64,000 nucleotides of DNA from Pseudomaricurvus sp033283335 (GCA_033283335.1 JAWMQP010000001.1:744001-808000); one strand, 5' to 3'; counted from the stretch's first letter, positions 22,926 through 32,139 are shown. Notes: generated from the sequence alone by a model not told the origin. Made by a program: numbers and translations.

Positions 22926-24230
22926 TCATGTTTCTAACAGCGACCGGGGGTAGCGCAAAAACAGGTTCAGCACCTGGAACAAACCATAGGCATCCTGGGT
23001 GCCCCCCAGCTCCCGAATAGAGTGCATCGCGAAGGTGGGCACTCCCACATCCAGGGTTTTGACCCCCACCTCGGCCGAGGTAATGGGCCCAATGGTACTG
23101 CCACAGGCCATATCCGTGCGTGTAACAAAGGCCTGTACGGGGACTTGCGCCTCTTCACACCAGTGCCGGAACAGCGCTGACGTCTCGCTGTTTGTGGCGT
23201 AACTCTGGTTGGCATTGACCTTGATAACCGGCCCCTGATTCAGTACAGGCCCGTGGTTATTGTCATGTTTCATGCTGTAATTGGGATGAATGCCGTGGGC
23301 ATTATCAGCGGAAATCATCAACGATTGGCTTATGCAGCGCAAGCGGGACTGAGCTTCCGGCATGAGGCGTGTCAGAAAATCCTCCAGCATTGGGCCCTGA
23401 GCCCCACAGGCCGAGCGGCTGCCCACCTCTTCGTGGTCATTACACACCAGCAGAGCGGATTCGTCACCGTCCGCGGTCAACAAGCTTTGCAGCCCGATAT
23501 AGCAGCTCAACAGATTATCCAACCGAGCACTGGCGATAAACTCTTCTTTCCAGCCCACCAGCGCCGGCTTGTGGGTGTCGTAAAAGCACAACTCATAATC
23601 CAGCACCGTTTGCACATCGGCAGCCCCTTGCCGCTTAAGCTCCTCAGCAAGCAATTGACGAAAATCCGGTTTCTCATCATTTCCGACCTGCATCAGAACC
23701 GGTGGAATATCCGTTTGCGGATTGACGGAACGCTGCTGGTTCACTTCCCGATCCAGATGAATGGCAAGGCTGGGTATCACCGCAATTGGACGTTCGAAAT
23801 CGATAAGGTAACTCGTGACCTTCCCCTCCAGGGTTCGGTAAGTCACTCGCCCGGCCAGGGACAAATCCCGGTCAAACCAGGGGTTCAATAAAACCCCGCC
23901 GTAGGTTTCAACACCCAGTTGGAAATAGCCCTGCCTGACCATCTCGGGATGCGGTTTCACCTTCAGGCAAGGACTGTCTGTATGAGCCCCCACCATGCGA
24001 ATACCATGCTCGACCAGATCCGCTTTGCCATACACAAATGCAATGATTGAGGAGTCATTCCGGGTCAGGTAATAGCGTCCACCCGGCTGCAATGACCAGG
24101 AATCTGACTCTCTCAGGCGCTCGAAGCCCTTGTCTTCCAGGCGTGTACTCATGGCTTTCACGGCATGAAAAGGCGTGGGTGATGCGGCCAGGAAATCCAG
24201 CAAATCACGATTAAATTGTGTAAGGCTCAT
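22926..24230 (-). CDS. apeB: M18-family aspartyl aminopeptidase
   Basis: A dinuclear zinc aminopeptidase of family M18 that removes N-terminal acidic residues in related enzymes. The 434 residues carry the metal-site motifs VGAHTDSPCLKVKP, SARLDNLLSCYIG, CNDHEEVGS and SMKHDNN. The catalytic histidine and acidic ligands are all in place and the length fits the family. It is monocistronic, or first in a minus-strand group with the cNMP-binding gene 177 bases downstream. Confidence 0.95.
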   Translation of the reverse strand: MSLTQFNRDLLDFLAASPTPFHAVKAMSTRLEDKGFERLRESDSWSLQPGGRYYLTRNDSSIIAFVYGKADLVEHGIRMVGAHTDSPCLKVKPHPEMVRQGYFQLGVETYGGVLLNPWFDRDLSLAGRVTYRTLEGKVTSYLIDFERPIAVIPSLAIHLDREVNQQRSVNPQTDIPPVLMQVGNDEKPDFRQLLAEELKRQGAADVQTVLDYELCFYDTHKPALVGWKEEFIASARLDNLLSCYIGLQSLLTADGDESALLVCNDHEEVGSRSACGAQGPMLEDFLTRLMPEAQSRLRCISQSLMISADNAHGIHPNYSMKHDNNHGPVLNQGPVIKVNANQSYATNSETSALFRHWCEEAQVPVQAFVTRTDMACGSTIGPITSAEVGVKTLDVGVPTFAMHSIRELGGTQDAYGLFQVLNLFLRYPRSLLET

Positions 24231-24321
24231 AGGTTTACAACTCGCATGTTACAGCTTGAAACTCTCGACAAGGACGCCAGGGTACGGCGTCCTGCTATCA
24301 CATTAAAACAGCGTGAGGCAG

Positions 24322-25209
24322 TCAGTCTTTTTGCTTGTTCAGTCTCGCCTGCAGTCTGGCCAGCAAGCTTGAGGTATCCCAGCGACCGCCTCCCATCGCC
24401 TGAACATCACCATAAAACTGATCCACCAGCGCTGCAACCGGTAAACTCGCGCCATTTAAACGAGCTTCATCCAGCACAATCGCCAAATCCTTACGCATCC
24501 AGTCAACGGCAAAACCGTGTTCATATTCCTTGGCCAACATTGTCTTATGCCGATTGTCCATTTGCCAGGATTGAGCAGCCCCCTTGCCGATGACATCGAT
24601 CACCTGCTGGCCATCCAGGCCGGCCTGCTGGGCAAAATGCAGCCCTTCAGCCAACCCCTGCACCAACCCGGCGATGCAAATCTGATTCACCATTTTGCAC
24701 AATTGACCACTGCCCACCGGCCCCAGTCGCTGAACAGAGCGGGCCATCACGGCAATATCCATATGGACTTGTTCAAAGACGGCTTCATCGCCACCAACCA
24801 TAACGGTTAAGGCCGCGTTCTCGGCCCCCTGCTGGCCCCCCGACACCGGCGCATCGAGAAAGTGACAACCCTTGGCGGCAAGGGCCTGAGACATCTCCCT
24901 GGCCACGGAAGCAGAGGCTGTTGTGTGGTCAATAAGTGTGGCCCCACTATCCATGCCTCGTAAAACACCTGCCTCACCGAGAATGACTTCCCGCAAATCA
25001 TTGTCATTGCCCACACAGGTAAACACCAGCTCGGCACCCGCTGCGGCCTGTGCCGGGGTTGCGGCCATTTTCCCGCCGAATTCGGTAACCCAGTCCTGCG
25101 CCTTGGCCTGGGTACGGTTAAAAACCGTGACCCGATAGCCGGCCTTATGCAGGTGCCCGGCCATGGGATACCCCATCACCCCAAGACCAACAAACGCTAT
25201 ATCTTTCAT
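24322..25209 (-). CDS. NAD(P)-dependent beta-hydroxyacid dehydrogenase (3-hydroxyisobutyrate / tartronate semialdehyde type)
   Basis: A 295-residue enzyme of the HIBADH/GlxR family. It shows the N-terminal Rossmann motif FVGLGVMGYPMAGHLHKAGY, the substrate-binding DAPVSGGQQGAEN, and the catalytic lysine in GSGQLCKMVNQI. The natural substrate cannot be told from sequence. There are no valine-degradation or glyoxylate genes around it; the neighbours are apeB and uppP. Confidence 0.88.
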   Translation of the reverse strand: MKDIAFVGLGVMGYPMAGHLHKAGYRVTVFNRTQAKAQDWVTEFGGKMAATPAQAAAGAELVFTCVGNDNDLREVILGEAGVLRGMDSGATLIDHTTASASVAREMSQALAAKGCHFLDAPVSGGQQGAENAALTVMVGGDEAVFEQVHMDIAVMARSVQRLGPVGSGQLCKMVNQICIAGLVQGLAEGLHFAQQAGLDGQQVIDVIGKGAAQSWQMDNRHKTMLAKEYEHGFAVDWMRKDLAIVLDEARLNGASLPVAALVDQFYGDVQAMGGGRWDTSSLLARLQARLNKQKD

Positions 25210-25268
25210 GTCATCACCTCAGTCTTGAAGCTGGAAAGTCAAAGAAATGGTTGCTGTGTAAAAATTGT

Positions 25269-26072
25269 TTACACCGACATACTGTAAGCTACCCAGAGTA
25301 ATACGGCCCCCAAACACAAACGGTATACAACAAACGGCCACATACCCACCCTGTCGATCCATTGCAGAAACACGTGAATACACAATGCCGCACTGATCGC
25401 CGCCACTAAAACTCCTGTCAGCAAATCGCCCCAGACAACATTGGCTTCCTGCAGCAAGCCCAGTGCTTTATAGCCTCCGCTTAATGCAATAAGAGGAATC
25501 GACAACAAAAAAGAAAAGCGTGCGGCGGCCTGGCGCTCCAACCCCATCGCCAAACCTGCCGTCATGGTAATGCCCGAGCGTGACGTACCGGGGATTAAGG
25601 CCAAAGCCTGGGAGCAGCCAATCAATAAAGCTTGTCTCAACGTCATTCGCTCCAGACTGATTTCTCGTCGCCCAGCCCAGTCCGCCCAGCCCAGCGCCAC
25701 ACCGAAAATGATGGTGGTGGCCGCAATAACCAAAATAGAACGCAGATGCGCTTCAATAAAATCATTGAATACAAGACCACAGAGACCCGCGGGTACCGTT
25801 GCCCAAATCACATACCAGGCCAGTCGACTCTGCGGCGAGGATTTTCCCTGCAAACTGTCAAACCAGGCCATGATCAGTTGCGCGATATCGTGTCGAAAAT
25901 ACCCTACCACAGCAATCAAAGAGCCCACATGCACAGCGACATCGAAGGCCAAACCCTGATCCGGCCAGTCCAGTAACGCGCTGGGGAGAATCAAATGACC
26001 TGAGCTAGAAATCGGTAAAAACTCGGTAATTCCCTGAATGAGGGCCAACAGCACAAGATGAATTGTATCCAT
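25269..26072 (-). CDS. uppP: Undecaprenyl-diphosphatase UppP (BacA)
   Basis: This integral membrane phosphatase recycles undecaprenyl pyrophosphate to the lipid carrier and confers bacitracin tolerance. From the ATG of MDTIHLVLLALIQG (267 residues) it shows GITEFLPISSSGHL at the N-terminus and the second active-site motif PGTSRSGITMTAGL. About eight hydrophobic segments are visible. The in-frame start at 26123 would add 17 non-family residues. Confidence 0.96.
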   Translation of the reverse strand: MDTIHLVLLALIQGITEFLPISSSGHLILPSALLDWPDQGLAFDVAVHVGSLIAVVGYFRHDIAQLIMAWFDSLQGKSSPQSRLAWYVIWATVPAGLCGLVFNDFIEAHLRSILVIAATTIIFGVALGWADWAGRREISLERMTLRQALLIGCSQALALIPGTSRSGITMTAGLAMGLERQAAARFSFLLSIPLIALSGGYKALGLLQEANVVWGDLLTGVLVAAISAALCIHVFLQWIDRVGMWPFVVYRLCLGAVLLWVAYSMSV

Positions 26073-26179
26073 AAATTTACAGTCATTCCCTTTGAAAAGT
26101 ATTGAAAGTGAATTAGCAGTCAATCAGGCAGACTCGGGGTGCAAAGAGCCTTATTAAGTGGTCAGGCCTGAATAAGAGA

Positions 26180-26902
26180 TCAGGCCTGGCGAATGCGTTT
26201 TCGCTTTTTCCAGGCCACGCTATCACGCAGGTAAACTGGCTGGGTATTTTCAGCGGATAAGGTACGGCCGGACTGCCAATCTTTATCAGCCAGAACCAGC
26301 ATATGTTCGGCGCGGGGCAATAAGGTTATATCTTCCAGGTCCGCCGGAATCTCCTGGATAGGCTGATAGTGACAGCCTGCCCCTACTTTTACCAAAGAAT
26401 TTGAGACTGTCAAAGAATCTGAGGCCTCAGAACTCAGGAATTCAGCCACGTCAGATGGATCACTGACAAACTCCTGGGATTTGGGTGTTGGAAAACCGTC
26501 CTTCACGGTAAACACCGCCCAGTACACTTCGTTCATACGGGCATCGAGGGCCACCAGTATATCCGTTGCATCGGCAAGCTGATGGGAATGCACAGCGCCG
26601 ACAGCCATAGCGTGCAGTGTCGAGACCGGTATGACGGGCAAGTCCATTGAATAAGCCAGTCCCTGCACCACCCCCAGACAAATCCGCAACCCGGTAAATG
26701 AGCCTGGTCCACGACCATAGGCTATTGCATCAAGGTCGGCCAAGGTCAGCTGGTGGGCACGCAGTAAGCCATCGATCATTGGCAATAATCGTTGCGTGTG
26801 CTGGCGCGGCGCCTGTACAAACTCCGACTCAACCCTGGGCCCCTGCAAAAGTGCAATAGAACAGGCTTCGCACGATGTATCGACAGCCAAAATAGTGCTC
26901 AT
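26180..26902 (-). CDS. tsaB: tRNA threonylcarbamoyladenosine biosynthesis protein TsaB
   Basis: TsaB is the dimerization partner of TsaD in t6A modification of ANN-decoding tRNAs. The 240-residue protein has the ASKHA-fold start ILAVDTSCEACSIAL and the family motif GRGPGSFTGLRICLGVVQGL. The C-terminal part is of full length. It is followed on the same strand, 107 bases on, by uppP. Confidence 0.95.
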   Translation of the reverse strand: MSTILAVDTSCEACSIALLQGPRVESEFVQAPRQHTQRLLPMIDGLLRAHQLTLADLDAIAYGRGPGSFTGLRICLGVVQGLAYSMDLPVIPVSTLHAMAVGAVHSHQLADATDILVALDARMNEVYWAVFTVKDGFPTPKSQEFVSDPSDVAEFLSSEASDSLTVSNSLVKVGAGCHYQPIQEIPADLEDITLLPRAEHMLVLADKDWQSGRTLSAENTQPVYLRDSVAWKKRKRIRQA

Positions 26903-26990
26903 AGCCGGAAAACCTCAGTAGGATGCAAGAAACAGGGGAAACGGCCCTATTTTCTCAGATTTCATTTGACCGCAACAGCAGGATTTCCAT

Positions 26991-27027
26991 AAAAAAATCC
27001 CCGCAATGTCTCCATTGCGGGGATTTT
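26991..27027 (-). terminator. Strong rho-independent terminator of the algP-like gene
   Basis: A perfect 13-bp stem (AATCCCCGCAATG pairing with CATTGCGGGGATT, loop TCTC) is flanked on the minus-strand downstream side by a run of T residues. It lies 72 bases beyond the stop of the lysine/alanine-rich gene. The plus strand also has TTTT after it, so it could act in both directions. Confidence 0.88.
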
Positions 27028-27098
27028 GGTACTGCAAGAAGGTCTATTTTCAGGGCAAGTTTCGGCAAATACCAATTTTTGCCCTGCCAGCGACCAAC

Positions 27099-27935
27099 TT
27101 ATGCCTTGGCGGCAGCCTTTTTCTTGGCAGCAGGCTTACGCTTGGGGGCAGCCTTTTTCTTCGCAGCAGTTTTTACTTTAGCAGCTGCTTTTTTCTGAGC
27201 TGCCTTGGCTTTGGTTGCGGCGCGCTTTTCAGCAGCTTTAGCTCTAACTGCAGCCTTCTTCTCAGCAGCTTTGGCTTTGGCTGCGGCTTTTTTGGCTGCG
27301 GCCTTGGCTTTCACTGCAGCTTTTTTCGCGGCAACTTTGGCTTTCAGAGCAGCTTTCTTCTCTGCAACCTTGGCTTTGTCAGAGGCCTTTTTGGCCGCTG
27401 CTTTGGCTTTGGCCAGAGTTTTCTTCTTGGCGGCAGCTACTTTTTTGGCATCGGCAGCAGCACGCTGCTTCTTCCACTTGGATTCGAAGGCTTTTACAGC
27501 CTTGGCCAGATCTGCATCTGCTTTGGTCGCCAGACCGGATGCCAGAGCGTCAACTTTAGCCAGAGCGGCATCCTGAGCAGCCTTGGCAGCAGCTTCAGCC
27601 TTGGCCTTGGCCAGCGCCAACTTGGCTTCAGCAGCTTTGGAGCGAAGCTCTTTCACTTTTTCGCCCAGTTTGGCCGCCTGATTACCAGCGGATTCGGCTG
27701 AGCGCTTATCAGTGACTTTTTTGGACTTGGCAGCTTTAGCTTTGGCAGCAGCAACTTTTTTACGAGCGGCTGCTTGGGCTGTTGCTTGTTTCTCGATTTC
27801 TTTCATCAATTTGCCCAGTGCATCCTGAGCTTTGGTAACAGCCGGTGCAGCTGCTTTGGATACTGTCGCTTTTTTGGCGGGCGCACGGCGTTTAGCCGGT
27901 GCCTTTTTTGCTTTCGCTTTCGCTACTCTCGCCAT
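27099..27935 (-). CDS. algP: AlgP-like, histone H1-like lysine/alanine-rich DNA-binding protein
   Basis: A 278-residue low-complexity basic protein. The C-terminal half is a string of AKAKAAEKKAA-type degenerate repeats with KPAA-like turns. The N-terminus is ARVAKAKAKKAPAKRRAPAK, and the middle (about 30-150) is helical and less basic. This is the architecture of AlgP (AlgR3) of Pseudomonas, an H1-like nucleoid protein first linked to alginate gene expression. It is monocistronic with a strong terminator and a run of phased A-tracts upstream. The symbol is assigned by architecture; low complexity makes strict orthology uncertain. Confidence 0.82.
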   Translation of the reverse strand: MARVAKAKAKKAPAKRRAPAKKATVSKAAAPAVTKAQDALGKLMKEIEKQATAQAAARKKVAAAKAKAAKSKKVTDKRSAESAGNQAAKLGEKVKELRSKAAEAKLALAKAKAEAAAKAAQDAALAKVDALASGLATKADADLAKAVKAFESKWKKQRAAADAKKVAAAKKKTLAKAKAAAKKASDKAKVAEKKAALKAKVAAKKAAVKAKAAAKKAAAKAKAAEKKAAVRAKAAEKRAATKAKAAQKKAAAKVKTAAKKKAAPKRKPAAKKKAAAKA

Positions 27936-28313
27936 CTTTCATTCTCCTCGATTAAAAAGATGCAGAACCACTAACACATTGAACCATAGCACAAATATTA
28001 AACGCCTAAGACGTCGAGAAGAATATTATTTAAAAAATCAGTAATTTGCACCCTTTGACTGACTTTTTTTGCGATTTTTTTGATTTTTTTAAGAAATTTT
28101 TAGGTTTTTGTTCGTGCAAAAGCGATTCGTTAAGTGCATGGGAGGTTTTGGTGGGAAATTTTCGAAAACGTTAAAAAGCTAAATTCATTCGCTCAACCAA
28201 TGACAGAGACATCTATTGGTTTTTGTTTCTTTTGTTTTACCCCCCATTTGAATGCGGCTTGTCTTTCCATTCAAGTTAGAAAACCGGGATCGACAAGACC
28301 GTTTCGAGTGAGC
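27936..28313. other. 378-bp AT-rich intergenic region upstream of the algP-like gene
   Basis: No gene is supported. The region is markedly more AT-rich than its surroundings and holds five T runs in helical phase (28064-28109). The rest, toward hemH, shows no clear promoter or terminator. Confidence 0.6.
28064..28109. promoter_or_regulatory. Phased A-tracts, predicted intrinsically curved DNA
   Basis: T runs of 7, 7, 7, 5 and 5 bases start at 28064, 28075, 28084, 28097 and 28105. Their centres are 8-12 bases apart, averaging about ten, so they add up to a static bend. The tract is about 130-175 bases upstream of the algP-like start. Confidence 0.6.
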
Positions 28314-29288
28314 TTAACGGTACTCTTTAACAAGCGCCTCCAGTAAATCCAGATGAGCCCTTGAGTCATTCAGACAGGGTATATACCGGTATTGCTGTCC
28401 CCCGGCTGAAAGGAATATCTCTCGATTCTCGACATCAATCTCTTCCAGGGTTTCCAGACAATCCGCCGCAAAGGCCGGACACAACACATCAACACTTTTT
28501 ACACCCTCGTTTGCCCATGTCTCAAGCTGTTGATCCGTATAAGGCTTCAACCACTCTGCCTTTCCCAGTCTTGATTGAAAGCTTAAAGCCCACTGAGATG
28601 ATTCCAATCCAAGCTCTTCAACCACGGCTTCGGCAGTAAACCGGCAATGTTCTTCGTAGGGGTCTCCTTTATCCACGCAACGCTTGGGAATGCCATGAAA
28701 TGAAAACAACAACCTTTCAGCCGGTGTGTTTTCCTTCCAATGCGCCCGAATAGATTGCACCAGCGCCTGAATGTACTCCTGCCGCTGATAATAACTTTTA
28801 TGAATCCTTACATTACTCACATTTCTTTGCTGCACAACAAGACGAGCGTATTGATCATAAACGGCGCCAGTCGTGGTTGCTGAATACTGGGGATATAAAG
28901 GAAGCACCAATATCTGGTCACAGCCCTGTCTTTCCAGGCTGTCGATCTGTTGACTCATTTTGGGAGAGCCATAGGTCATGGCATAGGTAACCTGAACCTC
29001 AGCCTCATCAAAACGGGCCTGCAAGCCTGCCACCTGCTGTTCGGTTATCACTTTCAGTGGAGAGCCGCCCGGCAACCAGATTTGCTGATAAAGCTTGGCC
29101 ACTTTTGGAGAGCGAAAAGGCAGGATAACGCCATACAGGATCGGCCACCAAACCAGCCTGGGAATCTCAACCACTCGTCGGTCACCGAGGAACTCGGCCA
29201 GGAACTTTCTCACCGCCGCTGCATCAGGTTCGGCGGGCGTCCCCAAATTCAACAGTATGACCCCCAATTTGGATTGTGTTGTTTGCAT
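28314..29288 (-). CDS. hemH: Ferrochelatase
   Basis: HemH inserts ferrous iron into protoporphyrin IX in the last step of heme synthesis. The 324 residues show VILLNLGTPAEPDAAAVRKF at the N-terminus, the catalytic-histidine motif LLFSFHGIPKRCVDKGDPY, and a late CPAFAADCLETLEEI segment. It is downstream of adk, with a terminator between them, so it has its own transcript. Confidence 0.96.
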   Translation of the reverse strand: MQTTQSKLGVILLNLGTPAEPDAAAVRKFLAEFLGDRRVVEIPRLVWWPILYGVILPFRSPKVAKLYQQIWLPGGSPLKVITEQQVAGLQARFDEAEVQVTYAMTYGSPKMSQQIDSLERQGCDQILVLPLYPQYSATTTGAVYDQYARLVVQQRNVSNVRIHKSYYQRQEYIQALVQSIRAHWKENTPAERLLFSFHGIPKRCVDKGDPYEEHCRFTAEAVVEELGLESSQWALSFQSRLGKAEWLKPYTDQQLETWANEGVKSVDVLCPAFAADCLETLEEIDVENREIFLSAGGQQYRYIPCLNDSRAHLDLLEALVKEYR

Positions 29289-29317
29289 CTCGCTGCTGTC
29301 TCCTATTTATTGCGGCC

Positions 29318-29342
29318 AAAAAAAAGGCTCCGAAGGGAGCCC
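29318..29342 (-). terminator. Rho-independent terminator of adk
   Basis: GGCTCC (29326-29331) pairs with GGAGCC (29336-29341) around GAAG, with eight T residues following on the minus strand. It is 87 bases past the adk stop and just before the hemH start. Confidence 0.85.
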
Positions 29343-29428
29343 ATATTACCTGTTTTTGATGGTCGTCAGCGTCAGGAAAAAGCTATCACAACCATTTGCC
29401 TTGGCGATTAATCCAAGCGCCGCAGCAA

Positions 29429-30079
29429 TTAATCTAATGCCTCAAACACCTTGGCTTTGATGTCATCGAGTCCACCAACACCAGCAATACGAGAATATTG
29501 TGGCGCCTGGCCACCAGCGGCCGCCAACTGTTGGTAAAAGCCAACCAGTGGCTTAGTCTGATCATGGTAAACAGAAAGACGCTTGCGGACAGTTTCTTCC
29601 AGGTCGTCTTCACGCTGAATCAGCTCCTCGCCCGTTACATCGTCTTTGCCTTCGACCTTGGGGGGATTGTAAATAACGTGGTAAGTGCGGCCTGAAGCCG
29701 GGTGCACACGACGACCGGACATACGCTTGACGATTTCTTCATCGTCGACATCGATTTCCAGCACATGATCAATGGCCACGCCAGCGTCTTGCAGCGCCTC
29801 GGCCTGAGGAATAGTGCGTGGAAAGCCATCAAACAAAAAGCCTTTGGCGCAGTCGTCCTGGGCAATACGATCCTTAACCAGTGCGATGATCAAATCATCC
29901 GACACCAGGCCTCCGGAAGCCATGACATCCTTGGCCTGCAGGCCAAGTGGAGTGCCCGCCTTGACCGCAGCACGCAGCATATCGCCTGTGGAAATCTGTG
30001 GTATGCCGTACTTTTCCATAATGAACTGGGCCTGAGTACCTTTACCGGCGCCAGGGGCACCCAACAAAATGATACGCAT
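29429..30079 (-). CDS. adk: Adenylate kinase
   Basis: Adk interconverts ATP + AMP and 2 ADP. The 216-residue long-type enzyme has the P-loop GAPGAGKGTQAQFI, the AMP-binding ISTGDMLRAA, and GFPRTIPQAEAL. The full LID domain has GRRVHPASGRTYH and no zinc cysteines, as usual for gammaproteobacteria. A good sigma70-type promoter lies about 115 bases upstream. Confidence 0.98.
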   Translation of the reverse strand: MRIILLGAPGAGKGTQAQFIMEKYGIPQISTGDMLRAAVKAGTPLGLQAKDVMASGGLVSDDLIIALVKDRIAQDDCAKGFLFDGFPRTIPQAEALQDAGVAIDHVLEIDVDDEEIVKRMSGRRVHPASGRTYHVIYNPPKVEGKDDVTGEELIQREDDLEETVRKRLSVYHDQTKPLVGFYQQLAAAGGQAPQYSRIAGVGGLDDIKAKVFEALD

Positions 30080-30505
30080 ATGGGGGTAAACTCCTATTTA
30101 GGCTTCTCTCGGGACACCTCAAATACCTTCTGCTTTTTATACAGGCATGGGCGGTGAGGATCAAATAGAAAGAAGGGGTCTAAAAAAAGGGGCTACAATA
30201 CACTCTGCCCCTATTAATCTCAAGCTCACTTCCATTATCCCACCTTACTCTCCTATATAACCTCTTGATTTTCCGAAATTTTCCGCGTCTATTCCACGAC
30301 TATGGTCTAACACGGATGGCGTTTTGGCCATTCCGCTTGATTTTTCCAATTAATTTTTCCAGATCCTCCACAGCCTGGGCTATAACTTAGAGTAAAGGAT
30401 ATGTCATACTGGCCACATACCTAAAAACACAAACGTCAATATCCAAGAGAGAGGCCAATACAGACCAGCAATACTACCGTAAGGTATTACTACAGCGAGG
30501 TATTC
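30080..30505. other. 426-bp intergenic region between divergent adk and a small gene
   Basis: No gene is supported. On the minus strand it contains the candidate adk promoter at 30195-30223. On the plus strand, upstream of the small gene at 30506, I see only a GAGAGAGG-type ribosome-binding region farther up and no clear promoter. Confidence 0.5.
30195..30223 (-). promoter_or_regulatory. Candidate sigma70 promoter of adk
   Basis: On the minus strand TTGAGA (-35, five of six matches) and TATTGT (-10, four of six) are separated by 17 bases, about 115 bases upstream of the adk start. Confidence 0.45.
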
Positions 30506-30712
30506 ATGGGAGCCTATGACCTACTGGATGTGCTAGACACTCCAGCCAACCTGCCGACCGAAGTCTGTTGCGAAACTGCCCTCCCCCTTGAGGACGCAGC
30601 CAAGATCGCAGCCCTGGAAAAACTTTACCCTCAACACTCTCAAGAAAGCCTGATCAGTTTCCTACTGCATCATGCTTTATCGAATATCCAGACTCCGATA
30701 AATCCGGGATGA
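30506..30712 (+). CDS. Small hypothetical protein (68 aa), related to the next gene
   Basis: I do not recognise a family. The 68 residues are acidic and helical. The segment KIAALEKLYPQHSQESLISF at about 32-51, followed by LLHHAL, aligns with KLEQLLKCYPRLDKAEILRD and LLAAAL of the next protein. This suggests a shared small helical domain. The next gene starts 64 bases downstream on the same strand, so the two may be co-transcribed. Confidence 0.6.
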   Translation: MGAYDLLDVLDTPANLPTEVCCETALPLEDAAKIAALEKLYPQHSQESLISFLLHHALSNIQTPINPG

Positions 30713-30776
30713 AACCAACCGATATTGGCCCCTTAATTCACAACGCACCCAGGAAATGATCTGTACAGGTAATGCT

Positions 30777-31160
30777 ATGGAACCTTATGCGGAAATCACC
30801 CGTAAATGGACTCAATTTGGTCGGGGCGATCTAACCCGTCAAAGCTATAAGTTGGCGATCCAAAAACAGGACAAGGCCAAGCTCGAACAACTCCTGAAGT
30901 GCTATCCACGACTGGATAAAGCCGAGATTCTACGGGATCTGCTGGCCGCCGCACTGCTGGACATGGAACAGTCCATGCCCTACGAACAGGGCAATAAAGT
31001 GATATCCCACGATGAGTGGGGTGAAGAGATTTACGAAGACAGTGGCCTGACCCCCAAATTCCTTCAGCTCACCAAGGAATTTCAGTCTCAGCTCAAAAGT
31101 GAACTGCTGGGAAGCAGCCTGACAGCGGATTGCGAGCAGACCAAAGCTATTGCCAAATAA
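30777..31160 (+). CDS. Hypothetical protein (127 aa) sharing a helical motif with its upstream neighbour
   Basis: I do not recognise a named family. From the ATG of MEPYAEITRKWTQFG the protein is 127 residues, with a helical motif at about 27-60 (KLEQLLKCYPRLDKAEILRD and LLAAALLDMEQ). A polar C-terminal half contains VISHDEWGEEIYEDSGLTPK. There is no signal peptide or membrane helix. An in-frame ATG at 30756 overlaps its own potential ribosome-binding site and is less likely. It is convergent with mazG. Confidence 0.72.
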   Translation: MEPYAEITRKWTQFGRGDLTRQSYKLAIQKQDKAKLEQLLKCYPRLDKAEILRDLLAAALLDMEQSMPYEQGNKVISHDEWGEEIYEDSGLTPKFLQLTKEFQSQLKSELLGSSLTADCEQTKAIAK

Positions 31161-31287
31161 GCACCACCCGCCTTAGCGATTAACAGATGGGTGATTGAGG
31201 ACTCACCGGGTGTTACAGCCCGGTCACCAGTCCAAATTCCCTTTGAGCACGGCAACAACAAACAGACAGCCGCCACTATTTTTCAAG

Positions 31288-32115
31288 CTATTCGCGAAGT
31301 GCGCTTTTTGCCTCATCCCAGAGTCGATCCATCAACTCCAGATCCGCCTCTTCCAGTGTTAATCCCTGATGTTTGAGTTGCATCTCGATATAGGCGAAAC
31401 GCTGCTCAAACTTATGGTTTGTTCCTCGTAACGCCGTTTCAGCATCAACCTTGGCGTGACGGCAGGCATTAACAACCCCGAACAGCAAGTCACCCAGCTC
31501 TTCCTGTACTGCATGAACATCGCCACTCTGCAATGCTTCCCGCACTTCGGCCAGCTCTTCCTCAATTTTTAACACAACCCCGTCAATGGAGGGCCAGTCA
31601 AAGCCTGCTGATGAAGCCCGCTTTTGCAACTTGGATGCCCGAGTCAAGGCCGGCAGGTTCAGCGGCACATCTTCCAACAAGCCCGATTGCCCTTTAGCCG
31701 CGCGCTCTTCACGTTTCAATTCCTCCCAGCGCTGCTTGATGCTGGCCTCCTCCGCCTCAGTCCTCGCTCCCGAGTAGCGACTGGCGAGAGTACCATCGGG
31801 GAAAACGTGCGGGTGGCGACGAACCAGCTTGGCCACCAGGTCAGAAACAATATCATCGAACTCAAAGCGTTTTTCTTCGGCCATGATCTGGCTGTAGAAA
31901 ATCACCTGAAACAACAAATCACCCAACTCTTCTTTGAGGTGGCCATAGTTTTCACTTTCGATGGCATCGACGACTTCGTAAGCCTCCTCCAGTGTGGACG
32001 GGGCGATGGTCTTGCAGCTCTGTTTGATATCCCAGGGACAGCCGCTGTCCGGGTCTCTCAGACGCTGCATTAAAGCTTTCAGGTCATCCAGCGTATAGCG
32101 GGTGGTATCAATCAC
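31288..32115 (-). CDS. mazG: Nucleoside triphosphate pyrophosphohydrolase MazG
   Basis: MazG hydrolyses all NTPs and dNTPs to monophosphates and pyrophosphate and lowers (p)ppGpp in Escherichia coli. The 275-residue protein has two MazG repeats. The first has TLEEAYEVVDAIE and EELGDLLFQVIFYSQI. The second has EELAEVREALQ and EELGDLLFGVVNACR, with the metal-binding EExxE and ExxD motifs intact. It follows relA by 24 bases, the common relA-mazG arrangement. Confidence 0.96.
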   Translation of the reverse strand: MIDTTRYTLDDLKALMQRLRDPDSGCPWDIKQSCKTIAPSTLEEAYEVVDAIESENYGHLKEELGDLLFQVIFYSQIMAEEKRFEFDDIVSDLVAKLVRRHPHVFPDGTLASRYSGARTEAEEASIKQRWEELKREERAAKGQSGLLEDVPLNLPALTRASKLQKRASSAGFDWPSIDGVVLKIEEELAEVREALQSGDVHAVQEELGDLLFGVVNACRHAKVDAETALRGTNHKFEQRFAYIEMQLKHQGLTLEEADLELMDRLWDEAKSALRE

Positions 32116-32139
32116 TTGGAATCCGATAGTTATATCTGT

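Noticed and set aside
27006..27701. Long Gly/Cys/Phe-rich frame opposite the algP-like gene
   Set aside because: It is the antisense of lysine/alanine repeats. The composition follows from the complementary codons and there is no independent start signal.
31165..31240. Hairpins in the gap between the small gene and mazG as terminators
   Set aside because: Stems are only 5-6 bp and no T run follows on either strand.
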